A DNA stretch of 64,000 bases from Gemmatimonadota bacterium (GCA_016191225.1 JACPPC010000001.1:186001-250000), one strand, 5' to 3'. Counted from the first letter of the stretch, positions 37,967 to 48,630 are shown. Made by a program: numbers and translations. The notes: generated by a model not told the origin, from the letters alone.

Positions 37967-40900
37967 TTACCTCGTCGTCGCGGAGCGCTTCTCGTCGCGG
38001 AGCTTCACTGGGCGCCCAAACTGCCACTGGTTGTGCTCGCGCTCCTTTTTCGGGATGCTGAGCATTCCCTTGAGCATCGGCATCAGCTCGCGCTGCGTGG
38101 GCGTGACGATCGAGTCCGCGATCTCGGGCTGCTCCCAGAAGATCTTCTGGTAGAGCTTCTCGCTCGCGTTGGCGCTGTCGAGGGCCGCCTTGGTCGCCAC
38201 GCCGTCGGCGAACTGCGAGAGGTACACGCCCAGCGGCACGAACACGGCGCGCACGCGGGCGGAGTAGGTGGAATCGGCCCGGCGCAGCGCGATGACCTGC
38301 GCGCGACTGAGGAACAGGGAGTCGCTCTCCTCCAGCATCGCCTTGTGGATGCTCGACGTGTTCGACAGGTAGAACGACGCCAGCGAGTCGGCGGACCGGC
38401 GCTCCCAGCGCGTCTCGACCTTCACCGGCTCGAGGGCCCGCCGCAGCTGCTGCAGGTCGTAGTCGGTGTGGAAGCGAAGCGTGAAGTCGATCGTGAGGCG
38501 GAAGGGCGCGCGGCTCAGCGTGCGCTCCGGGCGGGTCTCGGCGAAGCGCGGGTTGACGCTGTAGCGGAAGGCCTTCGACACCGAGTCGAAGCCGCGCGCC
38601 ACGAGCAGCACCGGGTCGGGTTGCGCGGGCGCTCCCCATCCCTGCAGGTGCTCGGCGCCGTTCACCAGCTGGTCCACGGCGCCCAGCACGTTGTCGAGGT
38701 ACACGGCGGCGGTGAAGCGGCGGGCGATGAAGCTCGGCAGCGGCGGGCGCCACTGCGCGTTGAGGGTCGCGGTCCAGGGGCCGCGGCAGCCGTTGCGGTC
38801 GGCGACGCGGCCGGCGAATGCCTGCACGCATTCCCGCGCCGTGGCCGAGCCGCCGGCGAGCAGGTCGCGCAACTGGCGCGCCAACGAGGTGTCGGCGGTG
38901 GCGCCGGCGTTCGGCACGAAGGCCCGGTCGCCGGAGCGGCCGTCGCCGTTCACGTCGCCCTGCACGACGGGGGTGAACGGCAGCCCCGACTGGGCACGCG
39001 CGGCGAAGGTCAGCGTGCCGGTATACTCGGTGTAGAAGCCCGCGGTGAGCACGAAGATGTGGCGCGCGTCGTTGGCCCCCGGCGCCCACTCGCGCACGCT
39101 GGGGTCGCCAAAGGCCGCGCCGTCGAAGCCGCGGTACTCGCGCCGCACCTCCTGCAGGGTGTAGGCGAGCGACGCATAGGCCGAGCCCGGCACGCCGCGC
39201 ATGCGGAACATGTCGGGCGCGACCGCGAAGGTGAGCTGGCCGCCGTAGCCGCGCAGGTCGCTCATGCGCACGCCCACACGTCCGAACGACGGCGAGCGGC
39301 GCGCCTCGGTGGCCGACACGGCGCCGCTCGCGGTGTCGATGGCCCGCGTGGAGACGTACACCGGGCGATTCCCCTCGCCGGCAAGGGCGAAGCGGCTCAC
39401 CCCTGCGAAGTTCGCGTCCACCGTGCCGGGCTGGTTGAGGTCGTACGAGGCCAGCCCGCTCACGCGCACGATCCACCGCCCGAGGTTGCTGTTCCAGTCG
39501 AGCGAGGCGCGCCAGCTGCGCGGCACGTCGTACGAGCGATCGATGATCGTGGCCGGGGGCGCCAGCTCCGTGAGCAGCCCGCCGCCGCCCACGCAGCTCG
39601 TGGGCACGGTGCCCGGGTCGGCGAGGAAGCCCGACCAGTCGGGGGCCGGCACCGCGCTCCCCACGCACGCCAGTTGCTGGGTGCTCCCGGCGAGCCCCGT
39701 GCGGGCACTCGCCTCGGCCAGCAGGTCGGGGCGCAGCAGGTCGCGAAATTCGCCGATGCCCCCGCGGATCACGCCGGTCGTGTTCCTATAGAAGCGGCCC
39801 ACCGGGTTCTGGCTCGAGCCGTTGCCGTTCTCCTTCTCGCGGCTGTACGTGTACGAGAAGCCGATGCGCGGACTCACGTGCAGCAGCGTGGGGGTCGTGC
39901 CGGTGCCGACCCCGAGGGCCGTGGCGAGGGCGGGGTTCGCCGCCGGCGACGTGCCGAAGCCTGCCGCCTCCAGCCGCGCGCCGTACAACAGGCTGAAGGT
40001 GCGCGAGGGGGCCCACTGGTGGGCGAAGGCGGCGGCCGCGTTCCACACCATCCCCGATCGGTCGGGCTGCGACAGGGTGCGCGAGAAGCTCGACGGCGTG
40101 CCGGCCGCGAGGTCACCGATCGAGTTGAAGGTGTACTGCCCGTACCGGTTCTGCAGGCCGCGCTGCTCGAGGCCGTCCGCGCGGGCCCAGCCGAGCACCT
40201 TGAACAGGTGCTTTCGCCCGCCGGCCGTCCAGAGCGTCTCGTTCGAGCCCTCGGCCAACCACCGCGACTCCTTCGCGGCGAGGTAGGCGCTGCCGCCGAT
40301 GCCAAGGGCCGCGAGGGCATCGCCGTCGATGGTGGTCGAGTTCACGAGCACGCTCGCCGCGGGGAGGGCAAGGTACGGCGTCGTCTCGGTGGACACCTGG
40401 CTGAATCCGACGCGCGTCTGGTTCAGCGTGCGGCGCCCGTCGCCGTAATAGTTGCCGGCCTGGAACTGCAGGCCCACGGTCTGGTCGCGGCGCTCGCCGC
40501 CGGCGGCGGGGGCGCTGAGCGGCGCGAAGCCCAGCGCGCCGTCGTGGACGAGGGAGAAGTAGCTGGTGAAGGTGCGGGTATCGAGGGTGTCGCGGGTGTC
40601 GTCGAGCCGGCCGAGCCAGGTGATGCCGTCGCGCTGGTGCTCCCCGGGGACGCGCACCCCCGAGAGCGGGATGCCGCGCGCGTTCGCGGTGGCGATCAGT
40701 CGCGCCGCCGAGTCGGGCGCCACGCCGGCGCGGATGAAGGTCGGCCCGTCGGCGCGCAGCAGGGTCGCGGGATCGCTGCTCGCGTTCGCCATCTCGAGCG
40801 AGACGTTGTAGGTGAGCGCGCGGCGGATCAGCTCGCCGTCGAGGCCGACGCTTCCCTTGAGCAGGCCGGTGCGGGCGCCAAGCGAACGGCCGACGGCGTC

Positions 40901-41743
40901 GGTGAACTGCATCGACGGCGAGTCGAGCGTGAGGAAGGCGTTGCGGCGCTGGTAGGTGCGGCTCCCGGGGGCGAGCACCACGTCCACGTTGGCGCCGGAG
41001 AAGCCGCCGCGCGTGGCATCGTAGGTGGCGCCGCTCACGCGCGTGTCGGTCTGCGCGGCGCGCGGGATCGACGACGCGGGCATCGCCATGCCGTTCAGCG
41101 TGGTGAGGTTCGACTCGGTCCCGGCGCCGAGCAACGAGGGGCCGCCCGCTCCCACGGTGATCCCGGGCATGGTGCCCATCAGCGCGTTCAGGTCCCCGGC
41201 CACCGACGGCGAGAGCTGGCCGTTCACCCCGTCGGCCCACTTCTCGTTGGCCCCCGTCTCGACCTGGTAGGGACTCACCTGGTCGCTGGCGCGCACGGGC
41301 TTGGCGGCGGTGACCTTGACCGCGGCCAGCGTGCTCAGGTCGGGCACGAGGGTGAAGTCCGCGACGAGGTCGTGGCTCCCCTCCTCGGCCTGCACGCGGC
41401 GGCGGGCGCTCTTGTAGCCGACCGCCGTCACGGCGACGAGGTAATCGCCGGTGCCGTTCTCGAAGGTGAGCGCCCAGCGACCCGACGAGTCGGTGGTCGT
41501 CTGCTTGACGGCCCGATCCGGCCCGCGCGTGACGAACACGGCCGCGCCCGCCATCGCAGCGGCCGAGTCGTTGACCACGCGACCACGCAGCCGGTCGGCG
41601 GGCGACTGGGCGCCAAGGGGCGCGGCGCTCGCGGCGAGGAGTGCCGCGACGAGCAGCCGGCGAGCGGTCGCGGAAGGGCATGCCGCCGTGACGATCCGGC
41701 GACCGGAGGACAGGATGCGGCGTCGAGTGCGATTCACGCACAC
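37967..41743 (-). CDS. Large TonB-dependent receptor (carboxypeptidase-regulatory-like, Oar type)
   Basis: RLRGRVVNDSAAAMAGAAVFVTRGPDRAVKQTTTDSSGRWALTFENGTGDYLVAVTAVGYK; plug-like LNALMGTMPGITV..LTTLNGM; 1258 aa. Confidence 0.88.
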   Translation of the reverse strand: MCVNRTRRRILSSGRRIVTAACPSATARRLLVAALLAASAAPLGAQSPADRLRGRVVNDSAAAMAGAAVFVTRGPDRAVKQTTTDSSGRWALTFENGTGDYLVAVTAVGYKSARRRVQAEEGSHDLVADFTLVPDLSTLAAVKVTAAKPVRASDQVSPYQVETGANEKWADGVNGQLSPSVAGDLNALMGTMPGITVGAGGPSLLGAGTESNLTTLNGMAMPASSIPRAAQTDTRVSGATYDATRGGFSGANVDVVLAPGSRTYQRRNAFLTLDSPSMQFTDAVGRSLGARTGLLKGSVGLDGELIRRALTYNVSLEMANASSDPATLLRADGPTFIRAGVAPDSAARLIATANARGIPLSGVRVPGEHQRDGITWLGRLDDTRDTLDTRTFTSYFSLVHDGALGFAPLSAPAAGGERRDQTVGLQFQAGNYYGDGRRTLNQTRVGFSQVSTETTPYLALPAASVLVNSTTIDGDALAALGIGGSAYLAAKESRWLAEGSNETLWTAGGRKHLFKVLGWARADGLEQRGLQNRYGQYTFNSIGDLAAGTPSSFSRTLSQPDRSGMVWNAAAAFAHQWAPSRTFSLLYGARLEAAGFGTSPAANPALATALGVGTGTTPTLLHVSPRIGFSYTYSREKENGNGSSQNPVGRFYRNTTGVIRGGIGEFRDLLRPDLLAEASARTGLAGSTQQLACVGSAVPAPDWSGFLADPGTVPTSCVGGGGLLTELAPPATIIDRSYDVPRSWRASLDWNSNLGRWIVRVSGLASYDLNQPGTVDANFAGVSRFALAGEGNRPVYVSTRAIDTASGAVSATEARRSPSFGRVGVRMSDLRGYGGQLTFAVAPDMFRMRGVPGSAYASLAYTLQEVRREYRGFDGAAFGDPSVREWAPGANDARHIFVLTAGFYTEYTGTLTFAARAQSGLPFTPVVQGDVNGDGRSGDRAFVPNAGATADTSLARQLRDLLAGGSATARECVQAFAGRVADRNGCRGPWTATLNAQWRPPLPSFIARRFTAAVYLDNVLGAVDQLVNGAEHLQGWGAPAQPDPVLLVARGFDSVSKAFRYSVNPRFAETRPERTLSRAPFRLTIDFTLRFHTDYDLQQLRRALEPVKVETRWERRSADSLASFYLSNTSSIHKAMLEESDSLFLSRAQVIALRRADSTYSARVRAVFVPLGVYLSQFADGVATKAALDSANASEKLYQKIFWEQPEIADSIVTPTQRELMPMLKGMLSIPKKEREHNQWQFGRPVKLRDEKRSATTR

Positions 41744-41803
41744 TCAGACAACCCGGGGCGCGTTCGGGTTGCCTGCAGGCGGCGCACATCCGCCCCGCGG
41801 CGG

Positions 41804-43201
41804 CTAGCGGGCCGTCGCGAGACTCCCGGTGACGAGCCGCAGCACGTCGCGCTGCAGCGAGAGGTTCACCTCGGCCTGCGCCGCCACCGCCCGGGCCTGC
41901 GTGAGCGACGCCTGCGCGCTCTGCAGGTCGATGAAGCTCGCCAAGCCCACGTCGAACCGCCCCTGCACCGCCTCGAATGCCTCCTGCGCGGCCGCGAGGC
42001 CCGCCACCGTGGTGCGCCGGAACTGGACCGCCGCGCGGTAGTCGCCCACCGCGCGCTCCACCTCGCCGATCACCCGCAGGCGGAGATCCTCCGCGAGCGC
42101 GCGCTCGCGGTCCGCGACCACACTGGCGCGCTCGATGTCGAACCGCGTGCGATTGCGGTCGAACAGCGGCCAGGCCAGGCCGAGCGAGAGCACCGCCACC
42201 CCCTGGTCGCCGAGTTGCGTGGCGATCGGGCGCTGGCCCCCGACGATCGTGCTCGCCCCGTTGACCCGTTCCCAGTCGAAGATCCGGGCGCTCGCCACGT
42301 AGTCGAGCCCCAGCACCACCCGCGGCATCGCCCCGCCGCGAGCGCCGCGCACCGCCTCGTCCGCCGCCTCCACGCGCGACCGCGCCGCGCCCAGGTCGGC
42401 ACGGTCCCCGAGGGCGCGCGCCGCGAGGGCCGTGGCATTCAGCAGGCTCTCGGCCAGCACCAGCGTGTCGGGGGCGGGGGGCACGATCGCAACCGCGCGG
42501 GCTGGATCGACGCGCAGGCGCACGAGCAGCGCGACGCGATCGTTGCGGGCCCGGTTCCGCGACTCGATCACCAGCCCCTCGTCGGCGCGGGTCTGCGCCC
42601 GCTGCCGGAACAGGTCCGGCGGCGCCCGGGTGCCGACGCGCACCTGCTCCTCGAGCTGTCCCTCGCGGGCCCGCGAGAGCGCGAGGTTCGCCTCGGCGAC
42701 CTCCACGAGCCGTTCGTCGAGGGTGAGCTGGGCGAAGGACTGCGTCACGTCGAAGACCGCCTGCTGGCGCGCGCGGTCGAGGGCGAACTGCGCCGCGCTG
42801 CGCGAGAGCTGCGCGCTGCGCAGCGTGGCAACGTCCTGGAAGCCGTTGAACAGGTTCACCGCCGAGGAGAGCTGCCAGGCGGCGCCAACGAACCGCGTGT
42901 CGGTGGGCACGGTGGCGGTGGACGAGAGGAGCGTCGTCCCCTGCTCGGCGAAACCGCCCGCGCCGGCTCCGAGGGCCGGCAGGAACCGTCCGCGCGCCTC
43001 GAGCAGTGCGCCGGCACTCTGGCGCACGTCGGCGGCGGCGAGCTGCACCGTAAGCGTGTTCTTCAATGCGAGGGCGATGCCGTCCTCGAGGGTGAGCCGG
43101 GTCGAGTCCGCCGTCGCACGCTGCGCACCGAGGGTGGGCGGGAAGACCGCATACGTCGAGAGCGCCAGCCCGATCGAGAGCCGGCCGAAGCGTCCGATCA
43201 C
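41804..43201 (-). CDS. TolC-family outer membrane efflux protein
   Basis: LTLEDGIALALKNTLTVQLAAADV; long helical repeats; FDVGLASFIDLQSAQASLTQARA; GTG start at 43201. Confidence 0.87.
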   Translation of the reverse strand: MIGRFGRLSIGLALSTYAVFPPTLGAQRATADSTRLTLEDGIALALKNTLTVQLAAADVRQSAGALLEARGRFLPALGAGAGGFAEQGTTLLSSTATVPTDTRFVGAAWQLSSAVNLFNGFQDVATLRSAQLSRSAAQFALDRARQQAVFDVTQSFAQLTLDERLVEVAEANLALSRAREGQLEEQVRVGTRAPPDLFRQRAQTRADEGLVIESRNRARNDRVALLVRLRVDPARAVAIVPPAPDTLVLAESLLNATALAARALGDRADLGAARSRVEAADEAVRGARGGAMPRVVLGLDYVASARIFDWERVNGASTIVGGQRPIATQLGDQGVAVLSLGLAWPLFDRNRTRFDIERASVVADRERALAEDLRLRVIGEVERAVGDYRAAVQFRRTTVAGLAAAQEAFEAVQGRFDVGLASFIDLQSAQASLTQARAVAAQAEVNLSLQRDVLRLVTGSLATAR

Positions 43202-44370
43202 GGCGTGCGCCCCGTCGCGGCCGGCCGAACCCGCGCCCCATCCACGGCCCACGCGCCGGGCCCCATCACCACCGGCGTCCCCGCCGCGACGCCGCTCGAC
43301 AGGGTGACCAGCTTGCCGTCGTTGGCCGCCACGTGCACCGCCTGCAACCGGATCGTGCTGTCCGGCGCGACCACGGCGACCATCGACTGGCCGTCGCGCG
43401 TGAGCAGCGCCTCCACCGGCACGGCGGGGAGCCGCGCCATCGGCACCTCGAGCTCGACCTGCACGAAGCCGCCGGGCACGATCGCCTGGTCGGCGTCGTC
43501 CACGTCCACCTCGGCCAGCATCTTGCGCGTGCGCGGGTCGAGCTCGCCCGAGACACGCGACACCTCGCTCAGGCGGCGGAATCCCGGGCGTTCGGCCACG
43601 CTCACCGTGGCCCGGATCCCCCGGTGCACGGCGGCGGCGTCGGCCTGGTCGAGGTAGACGTAGACGCGCAGGCGGCTCACCTGGGTCACCGTGCACACCG
43701 GCTGGGCGCTCGTCTGCGAGCTGGTGGCGCTCTGGACGAGGGCCCCCGCGTCGGCGAAGCGCTCGGTCACGGTGCCGTCGAAGGGGGCGCGCAGGGTCTC
43801 GTACTCGCGCTGCGCGGCAAGGGCCGACAGCCGTTCGCCGGCCACCGCCGCGTCGGTGATCGCCTGCTCCGCTTCCTGCGGCGACACGAGCTTCTTCTCG
43901 AGGAGGGTGCGCATGCGCGCGGCGACGGCAACCTTGTTGTCGTGCTCGGCCTTGGCGCCCTGCCAGGCGCGGTCGATCTCCGGCGACTCGATTTCGGCGA
44001 GCACCTGCCCGGCGTGCACCCGGTCGCCCTTGTCCACCTGCACGCTGCGCAGGTAGCCGCTCACCTTGGCGTACAGGGTGACACTGGCCCACGGCCGCGC
44101 CTCGCCGAGGAGAGAGAGGGTGCGGGCCGGGGGCGACACCGCGACCGTGGTCGTGCGCACGAGCGGTCCCCCGGCGACGTCCGCCACTCGCGCCCGCTCG
44201 TCGGCGGCCGCGCCATGCGACCGGCGCCAGGCGAGCCACGGCACGGTGGCCGTGAGCACGAGCGCCGCGACGACCGCGGCACGCGCGAGCCGGTGACCGG
44301 GGGCGAGGTCCGGAACGGCAGTGGCCCGGCCCGCGGGTCCCCCGCCCGGAAGGACGGTTGGATCGGTCAT
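43198..44370 (-). CDS. Efflux RND transporter periplasmic adaptor (HlyD family)
   Basis: VTLYAKVSGYLRSVQVDKGDRVHAGQVLAEIESPE; YETLRAPFDGTVTERFADAGALV; overlaps neighbours by 4 bp. Confidence 0.92.
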   Translation of the reverse strand: MTDPTVLPGGGPAGRATAVPDLAPGHRLARAAVVAALVLTATVPWLAWRRSHGAAADERARVADVAGGPLVRTTTVAVSPPARTLSLLGEARPWASVTLYAKVSGYLRSVQVDKGDRVHAGQVLAEIESPEIDRAWQGAKAEHDNKVAVAARMRTLLEKKLVSPQEAEQAITDAAVAGERLSALAAQREYETLRAPFDGTVTERFADAGALVQSATSSQTSAQPVCTVTQVSRLRVYVYLDQADAAAVHRGIRATVSVAERPGFRRLSEVSRVSGELDPRTRKMLAEVDVDDADQAIVPGGFVQVELEVPMARLPAVPVEALLTRDGQSMVAVVAPDSTIRLQAVHVAANDGKLVTLSSGVAAGTPVVMGPGAWAVDGARVRPAATGRTP

Positions 44371-47300
44371 GCCTCCTCCACGAATTCGAGTCCCTGTTCC
44401 TCGGCGCGGAACCGCGCGTCGAGCAGGTGCCGGGTCGGCATCGCCCGGCGCAGTGTCGCGTACACCACCGGCACCACGAGCAGCGTGATGGCCGTCGCGA
44501 CCACGAGGCCGCCGATCACGGCACGGCCAAGCGGCGCGTTCTGCTCGCCCCCTTCCCCGGCGCCGAGGGCCATCGGCACCATGCCGAGGATCATGGCGAG
44601 GGCGGTCATGAGCACGGGCCTGAGGCGCGTGCGGCCGGCCTCGATCGCCGCGGTGGCGGCATCCAGGCCGAGTTCCACCCGCTGGTCGTTGGCGAAGCTC
44701 ACGAGCAGGATCGAGTTGGAGACGGCGATGCCGACGGCCATCACCGTGCCCATGAGCGAGACCACGTTGATCGTCGTCCCGGTGAGCGCGAGGGCCCAGA
44801 GGATGCCGATGAGCGCGCCGGGCACCGCGACCATGACAATGAACGGGTCGAGCCAGGACTGGAACATGATGACCATGAGGAAGTAGACGAGCAGGATCGC
44901 GACCACCAGGCCGAGGGAGAGGCTGCGGAAGGCCTGCCGCATGACCTCGCCCTGCCCGCGCACCGCGATCGACATCCCCGCGGGGAGGGTGCCGAGGTCG
45001 GCGATCTTCCGGTCGATGCCGTCCACGACGCTGCCGAGGTCGCGCCCCTCGACGTTGGCCTCGACGTCGATCACGCGCTGCACGGTGTAGTGGTCGATCT
45101 CGTTCGGCGTCACGGCGCTCGAGACCTTGACCAGGTTACCGAGGGTCTGCGCCGGGGAGCGCGGCAGGTCCGTGGGCAGGCGCAGCCCCGCCGACTGCAC
45201 CAGCGCCGAGGGCGGCGTGACCGGCGTCGCGAGCAGGCTCTGCACGTCGTGCACCTGCTCCAGCGGCACCTTGACCGCCACGAGGTAGTTCACGCCGTTG
45301 GCGGGGTTGATGTAGAACGACGGCGCGACGAGGGCGCTCGACGAGAGCGAGACGAGCATGGCGTCGGCAATGTCGCGCTGCGTGAGCCCCACCGCCGACG
45401 CCCGCTGCCGGTCGACGTCGAGCTGCAGGGTGGGATAGTCGAGGATCTGCCGCACGTGCACGTCGGCGGCACCGGGCACGGTGCGGATCGCGTCCCGCAG
45501 GCGCGAGGCGATCGCGAGGCCGGCGGCGAGGTTCGTGGACTGGACCTGGATGTCGATCGGCGACGAGAGGCCGAAGTTGAGCACCTGGCTCACGATGTCG
45601 GCGGTCTGGAAGTAGGTGCCGACGCCGGGAAAGGCGGCCTGCAGGTCCTCGCGAATGCGCCGCACGTACTCCGCGGTGGGATGGTGGCCGGGGTTGAGGG
45701 CGATCAGCAACTCGGCGTCGGCGCCGCTCACGTTGTCGGTGGGCGTGAAGGCCATGGCGAGCGACGACGGCACGCCGATCATGGCGTTGATCGTGGACAG
45801 CTCCGCCTTCGGCACGACGCCGCGGATGTGCGCCTCGATGTCGGCCACGATCGCCTCGGTGCGCTCGATGCGCGTCCCGGCCGGGGCGCGCACGTGGAGC
45901 TTCATCAGCCCCGCGTCGGTGACCGGGAAGAAGTCGGTCCCCACGAGCGGCCCGAGCAGCAGCGTGACGGCGAGGATCGCGGCGGCGATGCCGAGGGTGC
46001 GGCGCGGGCGCGCCACGAGCCGGGTGAGGAGCCGACCGTGGGCGTCCTGGAACCGCGCGAACGCCGCGTCGCGCGCCCGGTTGAAGCGCAGCGAGAAGCG
46101 CGACAGCGGTGTCGCCGCCGCGGCCCCGGCCCCCTCGGCGTCGTGGCCATGCCCGTGGGCGCGCTCGCCGGCGAGGAGCATGCGGGCGAGGGTCTTCACG
46201 AGGGTACGCGACAGCAGCCAGGCGGCGAGCATCGCCACCACGACGGCCACCGCCATGGGGGTGAAGAGGAATCGCGCCGGCCCCTCGAGCAGCAGCACCG
46301 GAAAGAAGACGACGCAGATCGCGAGGGTCGCCATGATCACGGGAAGCGAGATCTGGGCGGCGCCGTCGAGGATCGACACGGTGAGCGGCTTCCCGAGGCT
46401 CCGGTTGCGGTGGATGTTCTCGACGGTGATGGTCGCCACGTCGACGAGGAGGCCGATCGAGAGCGACAGCCCGCCCAGCGTCATGACGTTGAAGCTGTTC
46501 CCCGTGAACCGGAGGCCGATGATGGCGCACGCGATCGCGAGCGGGATCGACGCCACCGCCACAAGGACCGAGCGCCAACTGCCGAGGAAGGCGAGGATCA
46601 TCAGGGCCACGAGGGCGGCCGAGACGAACCCCTCCTGCACGACGCTGCGCACGGCGGCCCGCACGAACACCGACTGGTCGAAGTCGAGGCGCACGTCGAG
46701 CCCCTCGGGGGCGACGGCACGGATCGCGGGGAGGAGGTCCTTGGTGGCCTCGACGACGGCGAGGGTCGAGGCGTCGCTCTTCTTGAGGATCGCGAGGTAG
46801 GCGGCGCGGCGCCCGTCCACGCGCACGATGTTGGTCTGGTCGGCGAAGCCGTCGGCGACCTCGGCGACGTCGCCAATCGTCACGGTCGCCCCGCCGACGA
46901 CCTTGATCGGGATCGCGGCGAACTCGGCCACCGCCGACGGGCTCGAGTTGAGGGCGACGTTGTACTCGCGATCGCCGAAGCGCGCGGTGCCGGCGGGAAT
47001 GAAGACGTTCGACGACTGGACGGCGTTCACGACATCCTCGGCCGACAGCCCCTTGGCGGTGAGCTGCGCCGGCCGGACGTCGACGGTGATCTCGCGGGTC
47101 TTGCCGCCGTACGGCGCCGGGGTCGAGAGGCCGGGGATCGTGAACAGGCGCAGGCGGAGGAAGTTCTGGCCGTAGTCGGCGATCTTCTCCTCGCCGAGCG
47201 TGCCGCTCGACATGGTGAGCTGCGCGACGGGAACGTTGGAGGCGTTGGACTGGATGATGTACGGCGGCTGGATGGCGCGGGGCATGCGCCGCAGCGAGGT

Positions 47301-47642
47301 GGACGAGGAGGAGGCGATCTGGGCGATCGCGTTGCCGATGTTGGTGCCGGGCTGGAAGTAGACCTTGAGCATCCCCATGCCGGGGATGGAGCGGGACTCG
47401 ATGCGCTCGATGCCGTCGACGACGGAGGAGAGGCCGCGCTCGCTGAGGAGCACGACGCGCTTCTCCATGTCCTCGGCGGAGAGGCCGGGGTAGGTCCAGA
47501 CGACGGCGACGACGGGGATGTCGATCGCGGGGAAGATGTCCACCAGCATGCTGCGCATGGCGAGGACACCCATGAGCAGGATCGTCGCGGCGGCGACCGC
47601 GACGGTGTACGGCTGCCGGAGGGCGAGGCGGACGAGCCACAT
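44367..47642 (-). CDS. Efflux RND transporter permease
   Basis: 1091 aa; PYTVAVAAATILLMGVLAMRSMLVDIFPAIDIPVVAVVWTYPGLSAEDME; 12-TM RND pattern. Confidence 0.94.
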   Translation of the reverse strand: MWLVRLALRQPYTVAVAAATILLMGVLAMRSMLVDIFPAIDIPVVAVVWTYPGLSAEDMEKRVVLLSERGLSSVVDGIERIESRSIPGMGMLKVYFQPGTNIGNAIAQIASSSSTSLRRMPRAIQPPYIIQSNASNVPVAQLTMSSGTLGEEKIADYGQNFLRLRLFTIPGLSTPAPYGGKTREITVDVRPAQLTAKGLSAEDVVNAVQSSNVFIPAGTARFGDREYNVALNSSPSAVAEFAAIPIKVVGGATVTIGDVAEVADGFADQTNIVRVDGRRAAYLAILKKSDASTLAVVEATKDLLPAIRAVAPEGLDVRLDFDQSVFVRAAVRSVVQEGFVSAALVALMILAFLGSWRSVLVAVASIPLAIACAIIGLRFTGNSFNVMTLGGLSLSIGLLVDVATITVENIHRNRSLGKPLTVSILDGAAQISLPVIMATLAICVVFFPVLLLEGPARFLFTPMAVAVVVAMLAAWLLSRTLVKTLARMLLAGERAHGHGHDAEGAGAAAATPLSRFSLRFNRARDAAFARFQDAHGRLLTRLVARPRRTLGIAAAILAVTLLLGPLVGTDFFPVTDAGLMKLHVRAPAGTRIERTEAIVADIEAHIRGVVPKAELSTINAMIGVPSSLAMAFTPTDNVSGADAELLIALNPGHHPTAEYVRRIREDLQAAFPGVGTYFQTADIVSQVLNFGLSSPIDIQVQSTNLAAGLAIASRLRDAIRTVPGAADVHVRQILDYPTLQLDVDRQRASAVGLTQRDIADAMLVSLSSSALVAPSFYINPANGVNYLVAVKVPLEQVHDVQSLLATPVTPPSALVQSAGLRLPTDLPRSPAQTLGNLVKVSSAVTPNEIDHYTVQRVIDVEANVEGRDLGSVVDGIDRKIADLGTLPAGMSIAVRGQGEVMRQAFRSLSLGLVVAILLVYFLMVIMFQSWLDPFIVMVAVPGALIGILWALALTGTTINVVSLMGTVMAVGIAVSNSILLVSFANDQRVELGLDAATAAIEAGRTRLRPVLMTALAMILGMVPMALGAGEGGEQNAPLGRAVIGGLVVATAITLLVVPVVYATLRRAMPTRHLLDARFRAEEQGLEFVEEA

Positions 47643-47698
47643 GGCGCGAAGGCTCGCGCGGCGTGGCGATTCCTGAAATAGATTGCGGTGGACTTAAT

Positions 47699-47715
47699 CA
47701 TAACGGGACGTTATG
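47699..47715. promoter_or_regulatory. Perfect inverted repeat CATAACG-GGA-CGTTATG overlapping LysR start codon (LTTR T-N11-A box)
   Basis: Direct reading 47699-47715; T at 47701 and A at 47713 give T-N11-A; in the intergenic region between divergent RND operon and LysR gene. Confidence 0.7.
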
Positions 47716-48630
47716 CCACTCAACCTGCACCTCGTCCGGTACTTCGCCGCCGTCGTCGGCCACGACGGCTTCGGCGCCGCCGCCCGCGCCCTCGGCGTCA
47801 GCCAGCCCGCCATCTCGCGCGGCGTGCGCGACCTCGAGCGGCAGCTCGGCATTCCCCTGCTCGTGCGCAGGCGGCGCGGCGTCGCCCTCTCCGACGGCGG
47901 GCGCGCCCTCTACGCCCACGCCCTCGCCATCCTCGACACCGAGCGCGCCGCCGAGGCGGCCCTCGACGACGTCCGCAGGCTCGACCGCGGCGCCCTGCTG
48001 ATCGCCGCCAGCCCGACGATCGCCGCCTACCTCCTCCCGCCGATCATCGGCGCCTTCGCCCGCCGCCATCCGGGCGTGGACGTGCACCTCGCCTCGGTCC
48101 CCACCCGCGGCGTCGTGCGCCGGCTCCTCGCCTACCACGTGGACATCGGCCTCGCCGAGGCCCCGGTGAGCGACCAGCGCCTGCGGGTCGTCCCGTGGCA
48201 GGCCGACGAGATGGTGGCGGTCGCGGCGCCGGGGCATGCGCTGGCGTCGCGCGCGCGCCTGACGCCGGCCATCCTCGCGGAGGAGCTGCTGGTGCTGCGC
48301 GAGCCGGCCTCGCTCACGCGCGACGTCGTGCTCGCGGCCTTCCGGCGCGCGGGGGCGCATCCGCGCCGCATCATGAGCGTGGAGGGGATCGAGCCGATCA
48401 AGCAGCTCGTCGCCCACGGCACGGGCTTCTCGATCCTCTCGCGCCACGCGATCGCCGACCAGGTCGCGCTCGGCCGCCTCGTGATCCTCCCCGTGCCTGG
48501 ACTCGAGGTGCGACGCACCTTCAACCGGCTGCAGCTGCCGCAGCGCACCGCCAGCCCGGCGGCGCGGGCGTTCAACCTGTTGCTCGACCGGGCGGCGGAC
48601 CGGGGCGGCCGGCGCGCGCGCAAGGCGTAG
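47713..48630 (+). CDS. LysR-family transcriptional regulator
   Basis: HLVRYFAAVVGHDGFGAAARALGVSQPAISRGVRDLERQLGIPLLVRRRRGV HTH, substrate-binding domain. Confidence 0.93.
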   Translation: MPLNLHLVRYFAAVVGHDGFGAAARALGVSQPAISRGVRDLERQLGIPLLVRRRRGVALSDGGRALYAHALAILDTERAAEAALDDVRRLDRGALLIAASPTIAAYLLPPIIGAFARRHPGVDVHLASVPTRGVVRRLLAYHVDIGLAEAPVSDQRLRVVPWQADEMVAVAAPGHALASRARLTPAILAEELLVLREPASLTRDVVLAAFRRAGAHPRRIMSVEGIEPIKQLVAHGTGFSILSRHAIADQVALGRLVILPVPGLEVRRTFNRLQLPQRTASPAARAFNLLLDRAADRGGRRARKA

